Source: Alisma plantago-aquatica
Lineage: Eukaryota > Streptophyta > Magnoliopsida > Alismatales > Alismataceae
DNA length: 64,000 nucleotides
Direction of reading: 5' to 3'
Assembly (NCBI GenBank): GCA_963693085.1
Contig: OY856410.1
Location: 565,598,406 to 565,662,405, forward strand
Shown here: positions 1 to 10,524 of the stretch, piece by piece
Layout: every line of letters begins with the position of its first letter
Position numbering within the stretch: the stretch's first letter is position 1
Translations under genes and position numbers: made by a program
The notes under the pieces: model-generated
The model's database searches: none
Told to the model about the DNA's origin: nothing
Seen by the model: only the letters and a program-made list of their open reading frames with translations

Positions 1-1330
1 GGCCTAAAACCTCTCTTCCACTCCCATTACTAACCTCAACCCCTGATCATCCTAAGATCATCTAATCTAGAAACATAGGCTTGTTTATACTCTAATTGAA
101 TTAAACCTAAACCCTAACCCAATTGAGCCTTGCAAGGTTAGTAGGGGGTGTTAGGGACTAGTTACCCTATACACATCCTAGCATATCTATGACCAGTTAG
201 TAGTTTAGGATGATTAATTAGACTCTAGTTTGTTGTTTGGTTTGATAATCTAAACGAAAATATAATGTTCACATATCAACCCTGACCTAATTGATAAGTG
301 CATCCCCCAGATAAACCACATTTCCCTTTATTGCTTTAAAACTATAATTGCCATCTTGCTTAGCTAGTGTTAGCTTAGTTTGCCCTTTACCTTCTTAGTT
401 AGCTTCATGCATTATTCTTGCTTTTCTCTTTCTAGTTAGGTCTTTAATTTCTCTTTTGCCTTGTTTTCTAGCTTAGTGCGGTGTAGACCTTTCCTTGCTT
501 GCCTTAGTGTAGATTGTTCTTTTCTTTCCTTTCCTAGTCTTTTCTTGTTCATTAGAATTAACTATCTTGGGTTAACTTAGGTTTTGTTCTTGCTTGCTGT
601 CCTTTACTTGCTTTCTTGCTTGATTTAGTGCAATCAATACAAAAAACCTTCAAACCCTTAAACCCTAGACTCCACAGTAGGAACCTAGTCCAAAAACTAA
701 CCAAGCTCTAGTGCCCCCTTTTCTCCATGTGGATTGAACCTATACTTTCCGCCCTCCTATACTATGACACGTCCCTATGCCCTTGAAGGTGTAGTATTTT
801 TAGTAGAAGTAGGTGGGTAGGTTTAGGTATTTATAAATTTGGAAAGTTAATCCACCCGTGTGTTGTTTGCTTGTGGTGGTGCATCTATTCAAATTCCAAT
901 TGAGTAGTGTGTAACACTATTAGCAGAATCACACCAAGCTCTCTAGCACTCTTGTCAGGGAGTAAAGACACTCAACCTAAATAGTTAGTTTTGCTTTGAT
1001 CTTGTCCTACTACCCTCATCATTGCTATCATTTATTCTTTATTCTTTGTAATCTTTGTGCATATTGGTTTGCTAACTTGTTTTCTTTTGTTTGGTTGTGA
1101 CTCCAGTCCATTCTCATTTGGGTTGCCAACACCACCAAATATTTAAGCTAATGATGACTTGTATGTGTGCGGAGATCACAATGAAGGATTTTTAATTGAT
1201 AAATGATTGCAATATTAGAGGCATGCATGTTTATATTTTTTATATGTTTTATTTTTCTAAATGTGAACTTTACAATATTTTATTATTTTCTAGTTATGTC
1301 AAATGCTAAATTTTTGATTTTTTAATGACA
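1..1330 (+). other. Unassigned AT-rich DNA with a gypsy U5-like stretch
   Basis: No credible gene is seen. The stretch is T-rich on the plus strand. Around 723-830 there is a 'TGTGGATTGAACC ... CTATACTATGACACG' arrangement that resembles the U5 end of plant Athila/Ogre-type gypsy LTRs, where a similar phrase precedes the primer binding site. No primer binding site follows it, so it could be the decayed 5' LTR or leader of the gag-protease element further right. This is inference from phrase similarity only. Confidence 0.3.
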
Positions 1331-1337
1331 CTTTTAG

Positions 1338-2450
1338 ATGGCTGAGCATGAGCATGATGACTGTGATGATGATTACCATGAGGGTGAGGATACAATGCGT
1401 CGCCTCACAATGTAAGTTTTAAAAATATATCCTATATTTCTATCTATATGTCCATTTATAGTTATATCATGTAAGTGTGTTTATTTTGTCAAATTTTAGG
1501 TTGATGATGTACCCCCTGAAGAACTTGGGGCACTTGATGAGAAGCAAAAAAAATTGAAAAAGTGACTGGCATCACTATGATGAACAAGTTACTACAACAA
1601 AGGGGCAATGGACCCAAACTGGCTGTGGATTTTGATCATGCAGGAAATCCAGTTGGAGTGAACCGCAACTCGTTTATTTCATATCTTGGGGTTCTTACTC
1701 ATATCCATTGTAGTCCTAATGTAGAATCTTGACATAAAGTTCCTAAGGGGAAGAAAGACTTAGTATGGAAGGAACCATGCATGAGTTATTATTATTTGCA
1801 ATTCTATTTTGTAGATTACTAATTTTTAGGATACTAGTTAATAGCAATTCTATTTTTTAGAGTATATTTGAACTAGATGAAAAGTTGCATTGTAAATGCA
1901 TGATGCAACTCTGTGGGAGGGTCCTAAGGAACTATAGGACAAATCTCACCTGAGATTACATATGAGATGTTGAGAAGAGGAAGAAGCCACCCACTGAGCA
2001 ATGGAACTACCTGGACCCCAATGACTGGGAGGAGTTTGTTACCAAAAGAAAAACTAATGAATTCAAGGTATTAAGCGCCACTCCTAATTTAATTAATATA
2101 CATTCTTATGTATTCACCTATTCAATATTAACCTTTAGTGTTACTAACCAAATCAATGTGCTTACAAACAAGGCTATCAGCAATGCTCAAAGAGCAAGGC
2201 GTGCACTAAATGTTCCTGACCACACGATGGGTCCAAAAGGTTATGCAAGCATTCGCCAAAGACTATAGGCTGAGCTACTACTCAGTCTGCTGCTACTCAA
2301 GATATTGTAGAGTCCTCTACTATTGGTCCCACACCTCTACCTCACCATGCTATGTGGATAGCTGGGAGGAAAAACAAGAAAGGAGATATAACCAAGCCCA
2401 CAACTGCTGAGGCGACTGCAAAAATGGTAAAATTCAACTCTTAGAGAAAT
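1338..2450 (+). pseudogene. Decayed Ptta/En/Spm-type plant transposase fragment
   Basis: Three conserved blocks of the plant transposase (Ptta/En/Spm, Transposase_24) family can be read in order. An acidic N-terminus begins at ATG 1338. Then comes a block at about 1545-1735 reading RGNGPKLAVDFDHAGNPVG and then FISYLGVLTHIH, which matches the family signature for N-x-x-G-x-P-V-G followed by a conserved aromatic/Gly segment. A block at about 1866-1950 reads DEKLHCKCMMQLCGRVLRNY. A further block at about 2170-2265 reads NAQRARRALNVPDHTMGPKG then YASIRQRL. GT/AG-type intron borders separate some blocks (for example GTAAGT at 1411 and TTTTAG ending 1499). In-frame stops and frame shifts make it non-functional. 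In living relatives this protein accompanies CACTA transposons; no CACTA termini are seen flanking this fragment. Confidence 0.6.
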
Positions 2451-2562
2451 CGATATTGATTATTGTTATGTTTACTTACCAATTTCTATTAATGGCGATT
2501 AGTTCATTAGTAGAGGAAGGAATGCAAGTTCATCCCTGAGGGCATAAGGGATGAATTGACAG

Positions 2563-3520
2563 TTGCTCTTGGTTCAAGATTACTTCATGCCTATCAACTA
2601 CAAATTGTCAATTGCTAGCAGTGTTGATCAAATGCCAAGGGAGAAATTATCCATCCCTCCAGGCCTACTTGCGCTCATTCCCATCTTCTATGGCTTAGAG
2701 AGAGAGAACCCCTACAAGAACTTGGAATCCTTTCTTGAAGTATGATCCACCTTCAGGATGCTAACAGATAATGATGACACAATCTGATTGACCTTGTTCT
2801 CATTCGCCCGCAGAGACAAACCAAAGATTAGTGTGATCTAAGGAGGGACATCATGAGCTGGGAAGAGATAAAAAATGCCTTTCTTAAGGCAATTCTACTC
2901 CATTGCAAGGTTGATACAAATGTGGTGTTCCATAGTGAATTTCAATCAAATAGGCAACGAGAAGTTTCACAATGCTTGGGAGAGATTTAAGAAGATGTTG
3001 AGAGAGTGACCGCACCATGAGATCTCTTTGTGGCATCTAGTTCAGTCCTTTTACTCCGGTCTATCTCTAAAGGGTCAAGCTTTAGTAGATTCTTCTTGTG
3101 AAGGAGTTTTCATGCCACATGAGGAGATATGGCCATTGTATGAGCAGCTGGCAGAAGGTTCATGAATCCGATCTTCTAGCATGATGAATGAGGATACCGT
3201 GCCTTTGGTGTGATATCTCCAATTCATGGTGATTCAAGTCAACAAGTGATGAATATTCATGGTGACATGGTGAGCTTCATGAAGAACCAAGTGACAAATG
3301 TTCCCTGTCACTCGGTCTATTCTATTGAGTTCTATGGTAAAGAAAAGAAAACACCTCACTCCTATAGCTACCAGGAACCACAAAGCCCAAGATACAACTC
3401 AATATTTGAGGAAGAGGTTCTCTCCAGGTTGAAAAGTTTTGATGATGTGCAAAAGAATGTCACAAGGATTGAGGAAAGGATAGAGAAGCTATCTTCCATA
3501 ATTTCTCTCTAAGAAGAAAA
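2563..3520 (+). pseudogene. Retrotransposon Gag (gypsy-type) remnant
   Basis: The translation contains the plant gypsy gag (Retrotrans_gag) signature: a hydrophobic segment IPPGLLALIPIFYGLERENP, then KNLESFLEVCSTFRM, and later NAWERFKKMLRE followed by HHEISLWHLVQSFYSGLSLK and a conserved VDSSCEG motif. The family forms the virus-like capsid that packages element RNA. A piece around 3210-3512 continues as a Gag C-terminal spacer ending in a short helical segment (VTRIEERIEKLSSI). Several stops (for example just after 2742 and near 2785, 3009 and 3163) break the frame. The ATG at 2563 is only the first in an open stretch and is unlikely to be the original start. Confidence 0.6.
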
Positions 3521-3539
3521 ATTCTTTTCAAAACCCATC

Positions 3540-3915
3540 TTGAGTTTCAATGAAGCAAGTGGACCAATGCCTTCTTCACAAGATTTCTATAGTCCACCTC
3601 CCATGCAAGTGCAGCCCATATACCACTTCCAAGGCCATCTAAAACCTTACACTCCTCCTCCCCATCCATCACCACAACTTTCTCAACAATTCAGCTTCCA
3701 ACCTCAATTCACCCCTCCACCTCAATTTTAATACCAAGTACAATCTCCACCTCCTCCACAACCACAACATGCTCCCCCTCTCCACCATGAGCAAGGTAGT
3801 GTTGTGACAATTCTAAGGAGTGGGAATACTCGTTAGCAGCCTATAAGTCAAAGAAAGGTTGATAAAGCAAAGAAAAGGCAACCAAGTGGTGATACTGTGA
3901 TTGAGATTGCCTAAG
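3540..3915 (+). pseudogene. Proline/glutamine-rich Gag-Pol linker remnant
   Basis: The translated stretch is rich in Pro, Gln, Phe and Ser (PPPMQVQPIYHFQGHLKP, later repeated SPQLSQQFSFQPQFTPPPQF). It sits between the Gag part and the protease part of the same decayed gypsy element. Low-complexity Pro/Gln linkers at this place are common in plant Athila/Tat-type elements. It probably has no separate function. A stop at 3729 and others downstream interrupt it. Confidence 0.5.
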
Positions 3916-3943
3916 ATGATTCTATGATACCTCCTGTTGAGTT

Positions 3944-4693
3944 GTGATACCATGTGCTCCACTACACACTCCTTTTGCAGGTTCTACCATCCCTAGTGTT
4001 CCACCTCATGTTGATTCAAGTAAGGCCAAAACTAGTAAGCCACCATTCACTAAAGCATTAGATGAGCCACCGGAAGTAAGGAGGAGACAAAAGCACAATG
4101 TTGACATTCTTGAGGTGTTCTGCCAAGTGAAGGTCAACATTCCATTGTTGGATGATATCAAGCAGATCCCGTCATATGCCAAGTTTCTGAAGAACTTATG
4201 CACTATGAATAAAAGGTCAATGAGGAGAATACCAAAGAGTGTCAAGTTGACCAAATAAGTGAGCTCAATCCTAAAACACTCACTTCCCATGAAGAGGAAA
4301 GACCCAAGAGCCCCACTTATACCTAGCTACATTGGGGGACATTGTATAGACATATCCCTAATTGATTTGGGATCTAGTGTGAATTTGATTCCATATAGTG
4401 TCTATGTTGAGCTGAGTTTAGGCAAATTGAAACCGGCTCATTGCATCCAATTGGTTGACTTCTCGATCAAAGTGCCTAGAGGTAGAGTGGATGATGTTTT
4501 GGTGATGATTGACAAGGAAAGGGGAGCAATTTTCCCAGCTGATGTCATTGTTCTTAACATGTATCCGGATGATAGGAAGATCCCCATCTTCTTGGGAAGA
4601 CCATTCTTATCTACAAATGATGCTGAGATACATGTTCACAGTGGTGTAATGATAGTCTCTTTCATGGACATGAAGATAAAGATCAACATATAA
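3944..4693 (+). pseudogene. Retropepsin (aspartic protease) domain of gypsy element
   Basis: Two adjoining open stretches (3944-4258 and 4259-4693), separated by a TAA at 4256-4258, encode the segment preceding the protease (LDEPPEVRRRQKHN ... IPSYAKFLKNLCTMNKR) and then the protease itself. The active-site region reads DLGSSVNLIPYSVY; the family consensus is D-L-G-A-S/T-V-N. Downstream come VPRGRVDDVLVMID and IPIFLGRPFLSTNDAEI, which match the flap and the conserved ILGRPFL block. The protease would process the Gag(-Pol) polyprotein. The catalytic Asp and the ILGRPFL block are retained, so this is the best-preserved part of the element. The frame ends at TAA 4691 with no reverse transcriptase following. 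Confidence 0.75.
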
Positions 4694-4945
4694 AGTCCTT
4701 AAACCAGCAAGTTTGAGATCAAGATATTGGACATGGTCACTTCAAGAGTCTGATTGGTCATTTGAGAGGAGGATATCTGGATGAAAGATTTGATGAAAAA
4801 TTTGGGGATCAAAGGGATGAGGAGAATAGGTTGAGTACAAATGAGAGAAGTATTTATTGTAAGGATGGGCACATGAGAACTCCAAGTGGGTGAATGATAC
4901 AAGAATCTCCAAGAAGCCCAGCTGAAGGCATGAAACTTAACACTT

Positions 4946-4961
4946 GTGGGAGGCAACCCAC
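4946..4961 (+). other. Short hairpin in element 3' region
   Basis: GTGGG-AGGCAA-CCCAC forms a 5-bp stem with a 6-nt loop about 250 bases after the protease stop. A GTGGGAGGCAACCCAC-like phrase recurs downstream of the protease in plant gag-protease gypsy derivatives, which suggests an RNA role such as packaging or 3' processing. The recurrence comes from memory of such elements; the function is inference. Confidence 0.45.
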
Positions 4962-5535
4962 ATAGGTTTGGAATTTTGTCACCCAACCTTCCATTTTTGA
5001 TACTTTTGGTTATTTTTACACTTTTCCAAGAAAACACACACACATTTTTTAACAATTTTTGTTTGGTTTTAAGATGTGCAGGTGAAAACTAGTTGAAATG
5101 AGAGAAGTTAGATGAAATTTAGACAAAAAATCTATGCAATATCACATTTGATCAAAGATTCAGTGTTTTGATATAGTTCAAGTTGAAATGACCTGCTGTA
5201 GTACTCATCACAGTCATGATGATACCATGGAATGGCCGTGGTGATATACTCATATCAATAGGAGAATTAATGAAATTCAAGGAAAGCAATTGCATACCAG
5301 AACGATCATGCAAGGCATCACGAACGTGTGACCAGCCAGACACCATGGTTGTGTGGCCCAGCACGGTCATGTAGCTAGCCAGCCAACATGGTTATGTTAC
5401 CCATAATGACCATGCCACCATATGTAGGAGCACCAACACAACCACCACAGTAATAATCTTCCATATCACTCCTAGACTTTAGTGTCATGCTGAGGACAAA
5501 ATGATTTAAAAGTTTGGAGTGGTAGGGCAGTATGC

Positions 5536-6095
5536 CCTCTTTATCATTTCACTCATTTTGCATTTCACCTACCAATTAGTTTGGTTTTCTTGCTCATGCT
5601 ATCTAGATTAGTTTTACCTACCATTTACCTGCTCAACATACTTACATGTCATGTAGTTTACTTTCTATCAATTTTTGCATAATGTTTCAAAAAAAAATTT
5701 CTCTTTTGTCATGCATTGCATATCATGTAGTTTTTTGTAATTTTTGCATGTTTTATTTAGGATTTTCTTGTTTAATGCTTTATGTTCCATAATGTAAGTC
5801 TAGGTGTGATTGAAGGTAATTTGGCACCGTTTTGGGCAGTTTTGCCCAAGTTTAGAACTTCTTGCCTAAAAAGTGTGTTTTGACCCAATCTCTATTTTTT
5901 GGATTGAAAATGATGACCTTTGACAAATGCAAGTGAAATATCTTAGTTTATTGCTAAATGATCTCAATCTTGAATTTTTACATGTGAACCACCTCTCTCA
6001 TGCTTGTGAACTATTTGGTTGCATTGTGATTGAAGCAAGCAGCAAATACTTAGAGTTTTGTAGAATCTCATGATATAAATGTGGTTTTAATATCA
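5536..6095. other. AT-rich DNA, no gene seen
   Basis: This T-rich sequence follows the gag-protease element and probably includes its untranslated 3' end. No open frame with a recognisable domain, RNA gene or clear repeat was found. Confidence 0.5.
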
Positions 6096-6408
6096 TCCTA
6101 TCTATAAAAATAGGGGTAGTCACTGATGGAATATGGTGTGTGGATGTGTGTCGGTTCCAATGTGTGATAACTTTGGGTGTACCAACATGGAACAACATTG
6201 AGTGCCAACATTATGGGCCAAAAAGGAGAAGTCATAAAAGATAGTCAAAGAGGGGAGAGAATGAGAGTGGGTTACATGATTCTATTGTGGGCACGGGATT
6301 GTGAGGGAGTGATCCTTGTAATCTTCTTGAGGTTGCTTAATAGAATTTGTGATCTTTGTCACCAACAATGTTCTCTACTTAGTTGTTTATTTGGTGGTTA
6401 TTGACTTT
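6096..6408 (+). repeat. 5' LTR (truncated) of the copia-like element
   Basis: It is directly repeated at about 7450-7760. Shared features are the CTAATGG/CTGATGG region after the TATA-like box, an AAAAAGGAGAAG block, a GGGTTACATGATTCTATTG block and a CAATGTTCTCTACTT block near the end. The U3 part upstream of the TATA-like box is missing. Confidence 0.6.
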
Positions 6409-7268
6409 ATCGACTTGGACTGTCATAACTTTTGTTGTACATGCTTGGGCTATATCTCGTGTGGTGTTTTTCTTGGACTTGAAGATTCTACAATATTAAA
6501 TGATTCTTCATGTAGTATCACATAAGGGATCATGAAAGACGATCAAAAAGCATGGTAGGCACATAAAAAGTGTGATGACGTTAAAAACTACCTATGGAGG
6601 CCATCTGGTAAAAAATCTTGATGCAACATTGAGGGTGTGATCCACGTGTTGTAAAATATCGACGCGAGGTGGAGTCCTATTATTTACTTGCAAGGGGAAA
6701 GTGGATATGGATGCTACCTAGTTCTATTGACTGTTTGGATTTTCTATATCCAAAAGAGGAGAAGTTGACGAGAGGTCTACCAACAATGGAGGCGTAGATG
6801 AAGTAGTGGCATGGGTGGCGGGCCTCATGAACCCAAAGAGTGATACATGTATTCAACTCGTAGTGGAAATCTAGTGTGAGACTACAAACTTGACTGCAAG
6901 TTTCTATAGGTGCATAGGTGAAGTTGTCCATTGTTGGAAAGAGGAAGTCATGGTTGGACCGACCACGTGGTGTCTTCAAGTGGGCACGTCTAAAATAAAA
7001 CAAACCTATGAAATAGGGGCCAAAGGTGAGAAGGATGTAGTTCTTCCAACCACAAGTGGAGGTGATACAATTTCTCAAACTATACAATACAAGGAGCTCT
7101 CACATGAAGGGTCTGGATAGCCAAGCCTAGACACACACTCCATATAGGTGTACATGGTGATACACTTTTAGAAATAGAAGCAGCTTCCAAGTGAGAAAGC
7201 ATATAATAAGAATGAGAGTAGACTTCTTGGCATAACAACTTCAGAAAATAAGATACAAGGTGGAGATT

Positions 7269-7760
7269 GTTAGGATTTTATCTCTTATCCTAAGTGGATA
7301 AGAAATAATATCTAACAATATTAGAAAAGTGCAAATTTAATGTTTGATTTGGAATCCAAGACATATTTTCCTCCTCCTTATCTATTATCATTTCCTAATC
7401 CATATGAAATAGTTGTATCCTCTCGTACTATCTTAGCGGGAGTTGTCCTGTCTTTATAAATAGGAGTAGACACTAATGGAATATGGTGCGCCAATGTGTG
7501 TGGGTTCTAATGTGTGTAACTTTGGGTGTGCCAACATGGAAAATATTGTGTGCCAACATTATGTGCAAAAAAGGAGAAGCCACAAAAGATAGCCAAAGAG
7601 GGTAGAGACGAGAGTGGGTTACATGATTCTATTGTGGGCACGAGATTGTGAGAGAATGAAAATCCTTGTAATCATCTCAAGGTTGCTTAATGGAATTATG
7701 TTGTCTTCTTCGCTAACAATGTTCTCTACTTGGTTATTTATTTAGTGGTTATTGGCTTTT
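7269..7760 (+). repeat. 3' LTR of the copia-like element
   Basis: It begins TGTTAGG directly after the polypurine tract AAGGTGGAGAT and contains the TATA-like sequence TTTATAAATAGG near 7453. The right end is estimated from where similarity to the left copy stops, near the start of the next element. Confidence 0.6.
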
Positions 7761-7761
7761 A

Positions 7762-8359
7762 TTTTGATTTAACCTTTGTATACTTAAAAATAATAATGAA
7801 TAGGAAGAGTCTTCTAGAAATTGAGGGGAAAAGGGATATTCTATGAGATAGGTATGGCATAACAAAATGTTTAAAAGAAGAAAGTTCTATGTAGGAAAGA
7901 TATATAAATAAATCCCAACATATTAGATATAGATTGGAAAATACTTATGAGTGTTGTTGAAGAAATGATTATTGATTTCAGAATATATCAAAAAGAGACA
8001 AGGAATAATCTAGACCCCAAGCCAAAAAGGGGTTTCCCAGTAGACTAATAGTCTTGTCACCCTATATATGACTCGTATTCTATATACATTCCTTGTTGGC
8101 TTGGGGTCTATATTTTTCCTTTTCTCTTTTTGATATATTCTGAAATCAATAATCCTTGCTTCAAGGAAACTCATAAAGTCTTTTCCAATCTATATCTAAT
8201 ATGTTGGGATTTATTTAGATGTCTTTCCCACACAGAACTTACTTCTTTTAAACATTGATTAAAGCCATACCTATCTCATAGAATATCCCTTTTCCCCTCA
8301 ACTTCTAGAACTCTTACTTTTCATTATTATTTTTAAGTATACAAAGGTTAAATCAAAAC
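7762..8359. mobile_element. Large palindromic (fold-back/MITE-like) element
   Basis: The left arm (7762 to about 8028) and right arm (about 8092 to 8359) are reverse complements over roughly 260 bp with few mismatches. The left arm begins TTTTGATTTAACCTTTG and the right arm ends CAAAGGTTAAATCAAAA. A spacer of about 60 bp lies between the inner arm ends AGACCCCAAGCC and GGCTTGGGGTCT. No coding capacity is visible. It could be a fold-back MITE or an inverted pair of LTR fragments; the inner TGATATATTCTGAAATCAAT looks like a copia LTR end, which favours the second reading slightly. A transcript would form a long double-stranded hairpin. Confidence 0.75.
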
Positions 8360-9138
8360 AATATCAATTGATGTCGCAAAACATGTGTTGCCAAACTGGC
8401 TAGATGATTACTCTTTTTGTTATCTAAAACACCAAATATTTTATTTTCTTTTGGCAACTTGCACATTATTGAATATTTCAATTATCCAGTGATCCAAAAA
8501 ATCCCTATCCTTAATTTATGCACAAAAACTCTCTTTCTATATTATTACACACAATTCCATATTTAAAACACCCATTATGAATTACCTTTAGTAATTTCTT
8601 TATTATTGGATTTTCCTCTCCTTTATCCAAATCATATTAATGGTTTATTGACAACAGTGAACTGTGCAAAATCCATCTCATATAGAGTATTTGCACTTTT
8701 AAACCACAATTTTAAGACAAATAAAGAATCATCTTTCTAACGTGTTATTAATATTACATTATTTGCAAATAAATATAAAACATCAAAAAAACCAAGTTAT
8801 AAAATCCTTTATGTTCTATAGGAATTTTGTCCTCAAAATTTGACTAGTCATCCAAGAAGATGGTATGTGACAATTTCTCAGATATGGGTCGTCCAATATC
8901 TCATAAAACCACCATCTTTTATTTATGGGCTAACTCCTTTGATTTCTTTAATTTGTGCCACATGGACCTATTTGCAAAGCAGATAGTCTCATGGGACAAT
9001 CTTGGGCCATGGTTTGCACTCATACCACAAACTAGATAACATTTTTATTTCACTATTATCCTTGGGAAATTTACTTATCATTTCTTACTTTATCTTTGTG
9101 TAATTCAATACTACCAAAATTGAGGATATAACATTTAT
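8360..9138. other. AT-rich DNA, no gene seen
   Basis: No open frame of note, repeat or RNA gene was recognised between the palindrome and the Cassandra element. Confidence 0.5.
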
Positions 9139-9429
9139 TGTGACACTCCAGCATTTGAGGCCTTAGATAGAATGATCTTAAAATGAATAATTGTACTACC
9201 CATATCACCACGGTGCACCCCCTTTTCAAGGATCCCATAACTAAACAACTTTGTGGTTGAGCTTGCTCGGATCAGAGTAGTACTAGGATGGGTGACCAAT
9301 CAGGATGTTGATCCTAGCTTGCGCGTGAGTGAGGACAAAATGTGTAATTAAGGTTAGTGGTGATCAGTGGAGTCGGTCGTCATTCTTGAAACTCTACTTG
9401 AGCTTTGGGTAGTGGGCCCTCATATTACA
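9139..9429 (+). repeat. Cassandra 5' LTR with 5S rRNA-like domain
   Basis: The 5S-like part runs from about 9198 to 9320. It includes GGATCCCATAACTAA and GTTGAGCTTGCTCGG, then GAGTAGTACTAGGATGGGTG (from 9275). These correspond to the middle and 3' half of 5S rRNA, which holds the internal Pol III control region (A box, intermediate element, C box). The 5' portion of the 5S sequence is diverged. Confidence 0.85.
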
Positions 9430-9431
9430 AA

Positions 9432-9444
9432 TGGTATCAGAGGC
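9432..9444 (+). other. tRNA-Met primer binding site of Cassandra
   Basis: TGGTATCAGAGGC differs slightly from TGGTATCAGAGCC, the complement of the initiator tRNA-Met 3' end, and sits two bases after the 5' LTR. Confidence 0.85.
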
Positions 9445-9685
9445 AATTCTCCTGTAGTAGGTGGGGCCCACATGGGCATGTGGCATGTTAGTCTTTAGCC
9501 GTGTGATCCAAGCAAGTTGTAAAAGGCTATCCGTTGAGGCGAGATGGAGTTGCCCTTGCGTTGGTAGACATGGATGGGAGATGGGTGTCAATGGGCCATT
9601 CTGAGTCTGTACTAAAATTGGAAAGTGATGATGAGGCAGTATGGATGAGCCTTGATGAGGACGTCAAGAGTCTACGTGGGGGAGA

Positions 9686-9976
9686 TTTTAGCATTCCAAG
9701 ATTTGTGGCCTCAGACAAAATGCTCTTAAAAGGAATGATTGGACTACCAATATCACTAAGGTGCACCTCCTTTTTAGAGAGCACATCACTAATAACTCTT
9801 TTGTTAAGTGTGCTCGACCTAGAGTAGTACTAGGATGGGTGACCAGTTGAGAAGTTCATCCTGGCTTGCATGTGATTGAGGACAAAATGTGGAGTTAAGG
9901 CTAGTAGTGGTCAGTGGGACCAATTGTATTTCATGAAACTGTACTTGAGCTTTGGGCAGTGGGCCCATATGTTACA
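9686..9976 (+). repeat. Cassandra 3' LTR with 5S rRNA-like domain
   Basis: It follows the polypurine tract at 9676-9686. The 5S-like block contains GTTAAGTGTGCTCGACC then GAGTAGTACTAGGATGGGTG (9822 on) and GAGAAGTTCATCCTGG, closer to genuine 5S in places than the left LTR. The initial TG has become TT. The two LTRs differ at many positions, so the insertion is old. Confidence 0.85.
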
Positions 9977-10524
9977 GTATATGTAACAACTATAACTACT
10001 ATGCATGTAATGCATCTATTTGGAAGGTAATGTAACCATATACACATGTAAAGTAAGAAAAGTAGAAAAAGTAACTATCTTTGGAGCGGGTAACTACCTG
10101 CGTGGGTATTAAATATAAGCCATATATATGCATGAACGAGTCCCACAAATTTTATTCAATACACAATTACATATCCATAGTAAATTGTAATTGAACATGT
10201 ACAATATCTTCCATGATTTTGTAACAGATTACACCGAACATTTGCTCATAATATTTATGACTCCATCCATGCTTCCATGATATATCTGATCTCAAATCCA
10301 TAAATAGGGGAAAAGGCCATCCTACAGGTGTTGAGTATGTGGTAGCTGTAAAGGACATTGCTACTTAAAAGAAGTATAATAGTACAATATCAAAATGTAA
10401 CTTTGCAATATTTATAATAAGAAGAAAATAACTCAATATTTAATAAATATTTTCAATATGTAAAACTCATCTTTTAGTCATATCTTATTCCATTATATTT
10501 AGATGCCACAAGGAAATTACAAAT

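Larger units (their letters stand above)
2455..5535 (+). mobile_element. Ty3/gypsy (Athila/Tat-like) gag-protease element, decayed
   Basis: A gag region, a proline-rich linker and a retropepsin lie in the usual gypsy order, but reverse transcriptase, RNase H and integrase are absent: after the protease the sequence goes straight to a 3' untranslated region. That region holds a small hairpin at 4946-4961 and a phrase at about 5489-5530 (CATGCTGAGGACAAAATG, then an AGTTTGGAGTGG-like tract) that I recognise from plant gag-protease-only gypsy derivatives. LTR boundaries could not be fixed by eye. Many stop codons show that it is inactive. Confidence 0.6.
6096..7760 (+). mobile_element. Non-autonomous copia-like LTR element
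   Basis: Two direct copies of about 310 bp (6096-6408 and within 7269-7760) share a long clearly homologous stretch, including a TATA-like TATAAA(A)ATAGG segment. The right copy is preceded by a purine tract AAGGTGGAGAT and starts TGTTAGGATTTTATCTC, the typical polypurine tract and LTR start of Ty1/copia elements. The left copy lacks the first 170 or so bases of the LTR. The 860 bp between them show no copia protein domains, so the element is either a non-autonomous derivative or internally deleted. The right end is abutted by the palindromic element at 7762. Confidence 0.6.
9139..9976 (+). mobile_element. Cassandra TRIM retrotransposon (5S rRNA-bearing LTRs)
   Basis: Two 291-bp direct repeats (9139-9429 and 9686-9976) each hold a 5S rRNA-like block with the phrase GAGTAGTACTAGGATGGGTG. 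The left repeat starts TGTGACACTCC and ends ATTACA. It is followed two bases later by a tRNA-Met primer binding site (TGGTATCAGAGGC, 9432-9444). The right repeat is preceded by a polypurine tract GTGGGGGAGAT. The internal part of about 240 bp is non-coding. This architecture (short LTRs with an embedded 5S domain, Met-tRNA primer, total under 0.9 kb) defines the Cassandra TRIM family of vascular plants. Such elements have no proteins and must be moved by enzymes from other elements. No clear 5-bp target duplication was seen. Confidence 0.9.

Noticed and set aside
100..120. Telomere-like CCTAAACCCTAACCC
   Set aside because: There are only about two to three degenerate units in AT-rich intergenic DNA; too short for an interstitial telomere tract.
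6680..7087. 135-residue minus-strand ORF inside the copia-like element
   Set aside because: No domain is recognisable and it runs antisense to the LTR orientation; likely chance.
9198..9320. A genuine 5S rRNA gene
   Set aside because: The 5S-like sequence is diverged at its start, occurs inside LTRs with a primer site and polypurine tract, and is explained by Cassandra.
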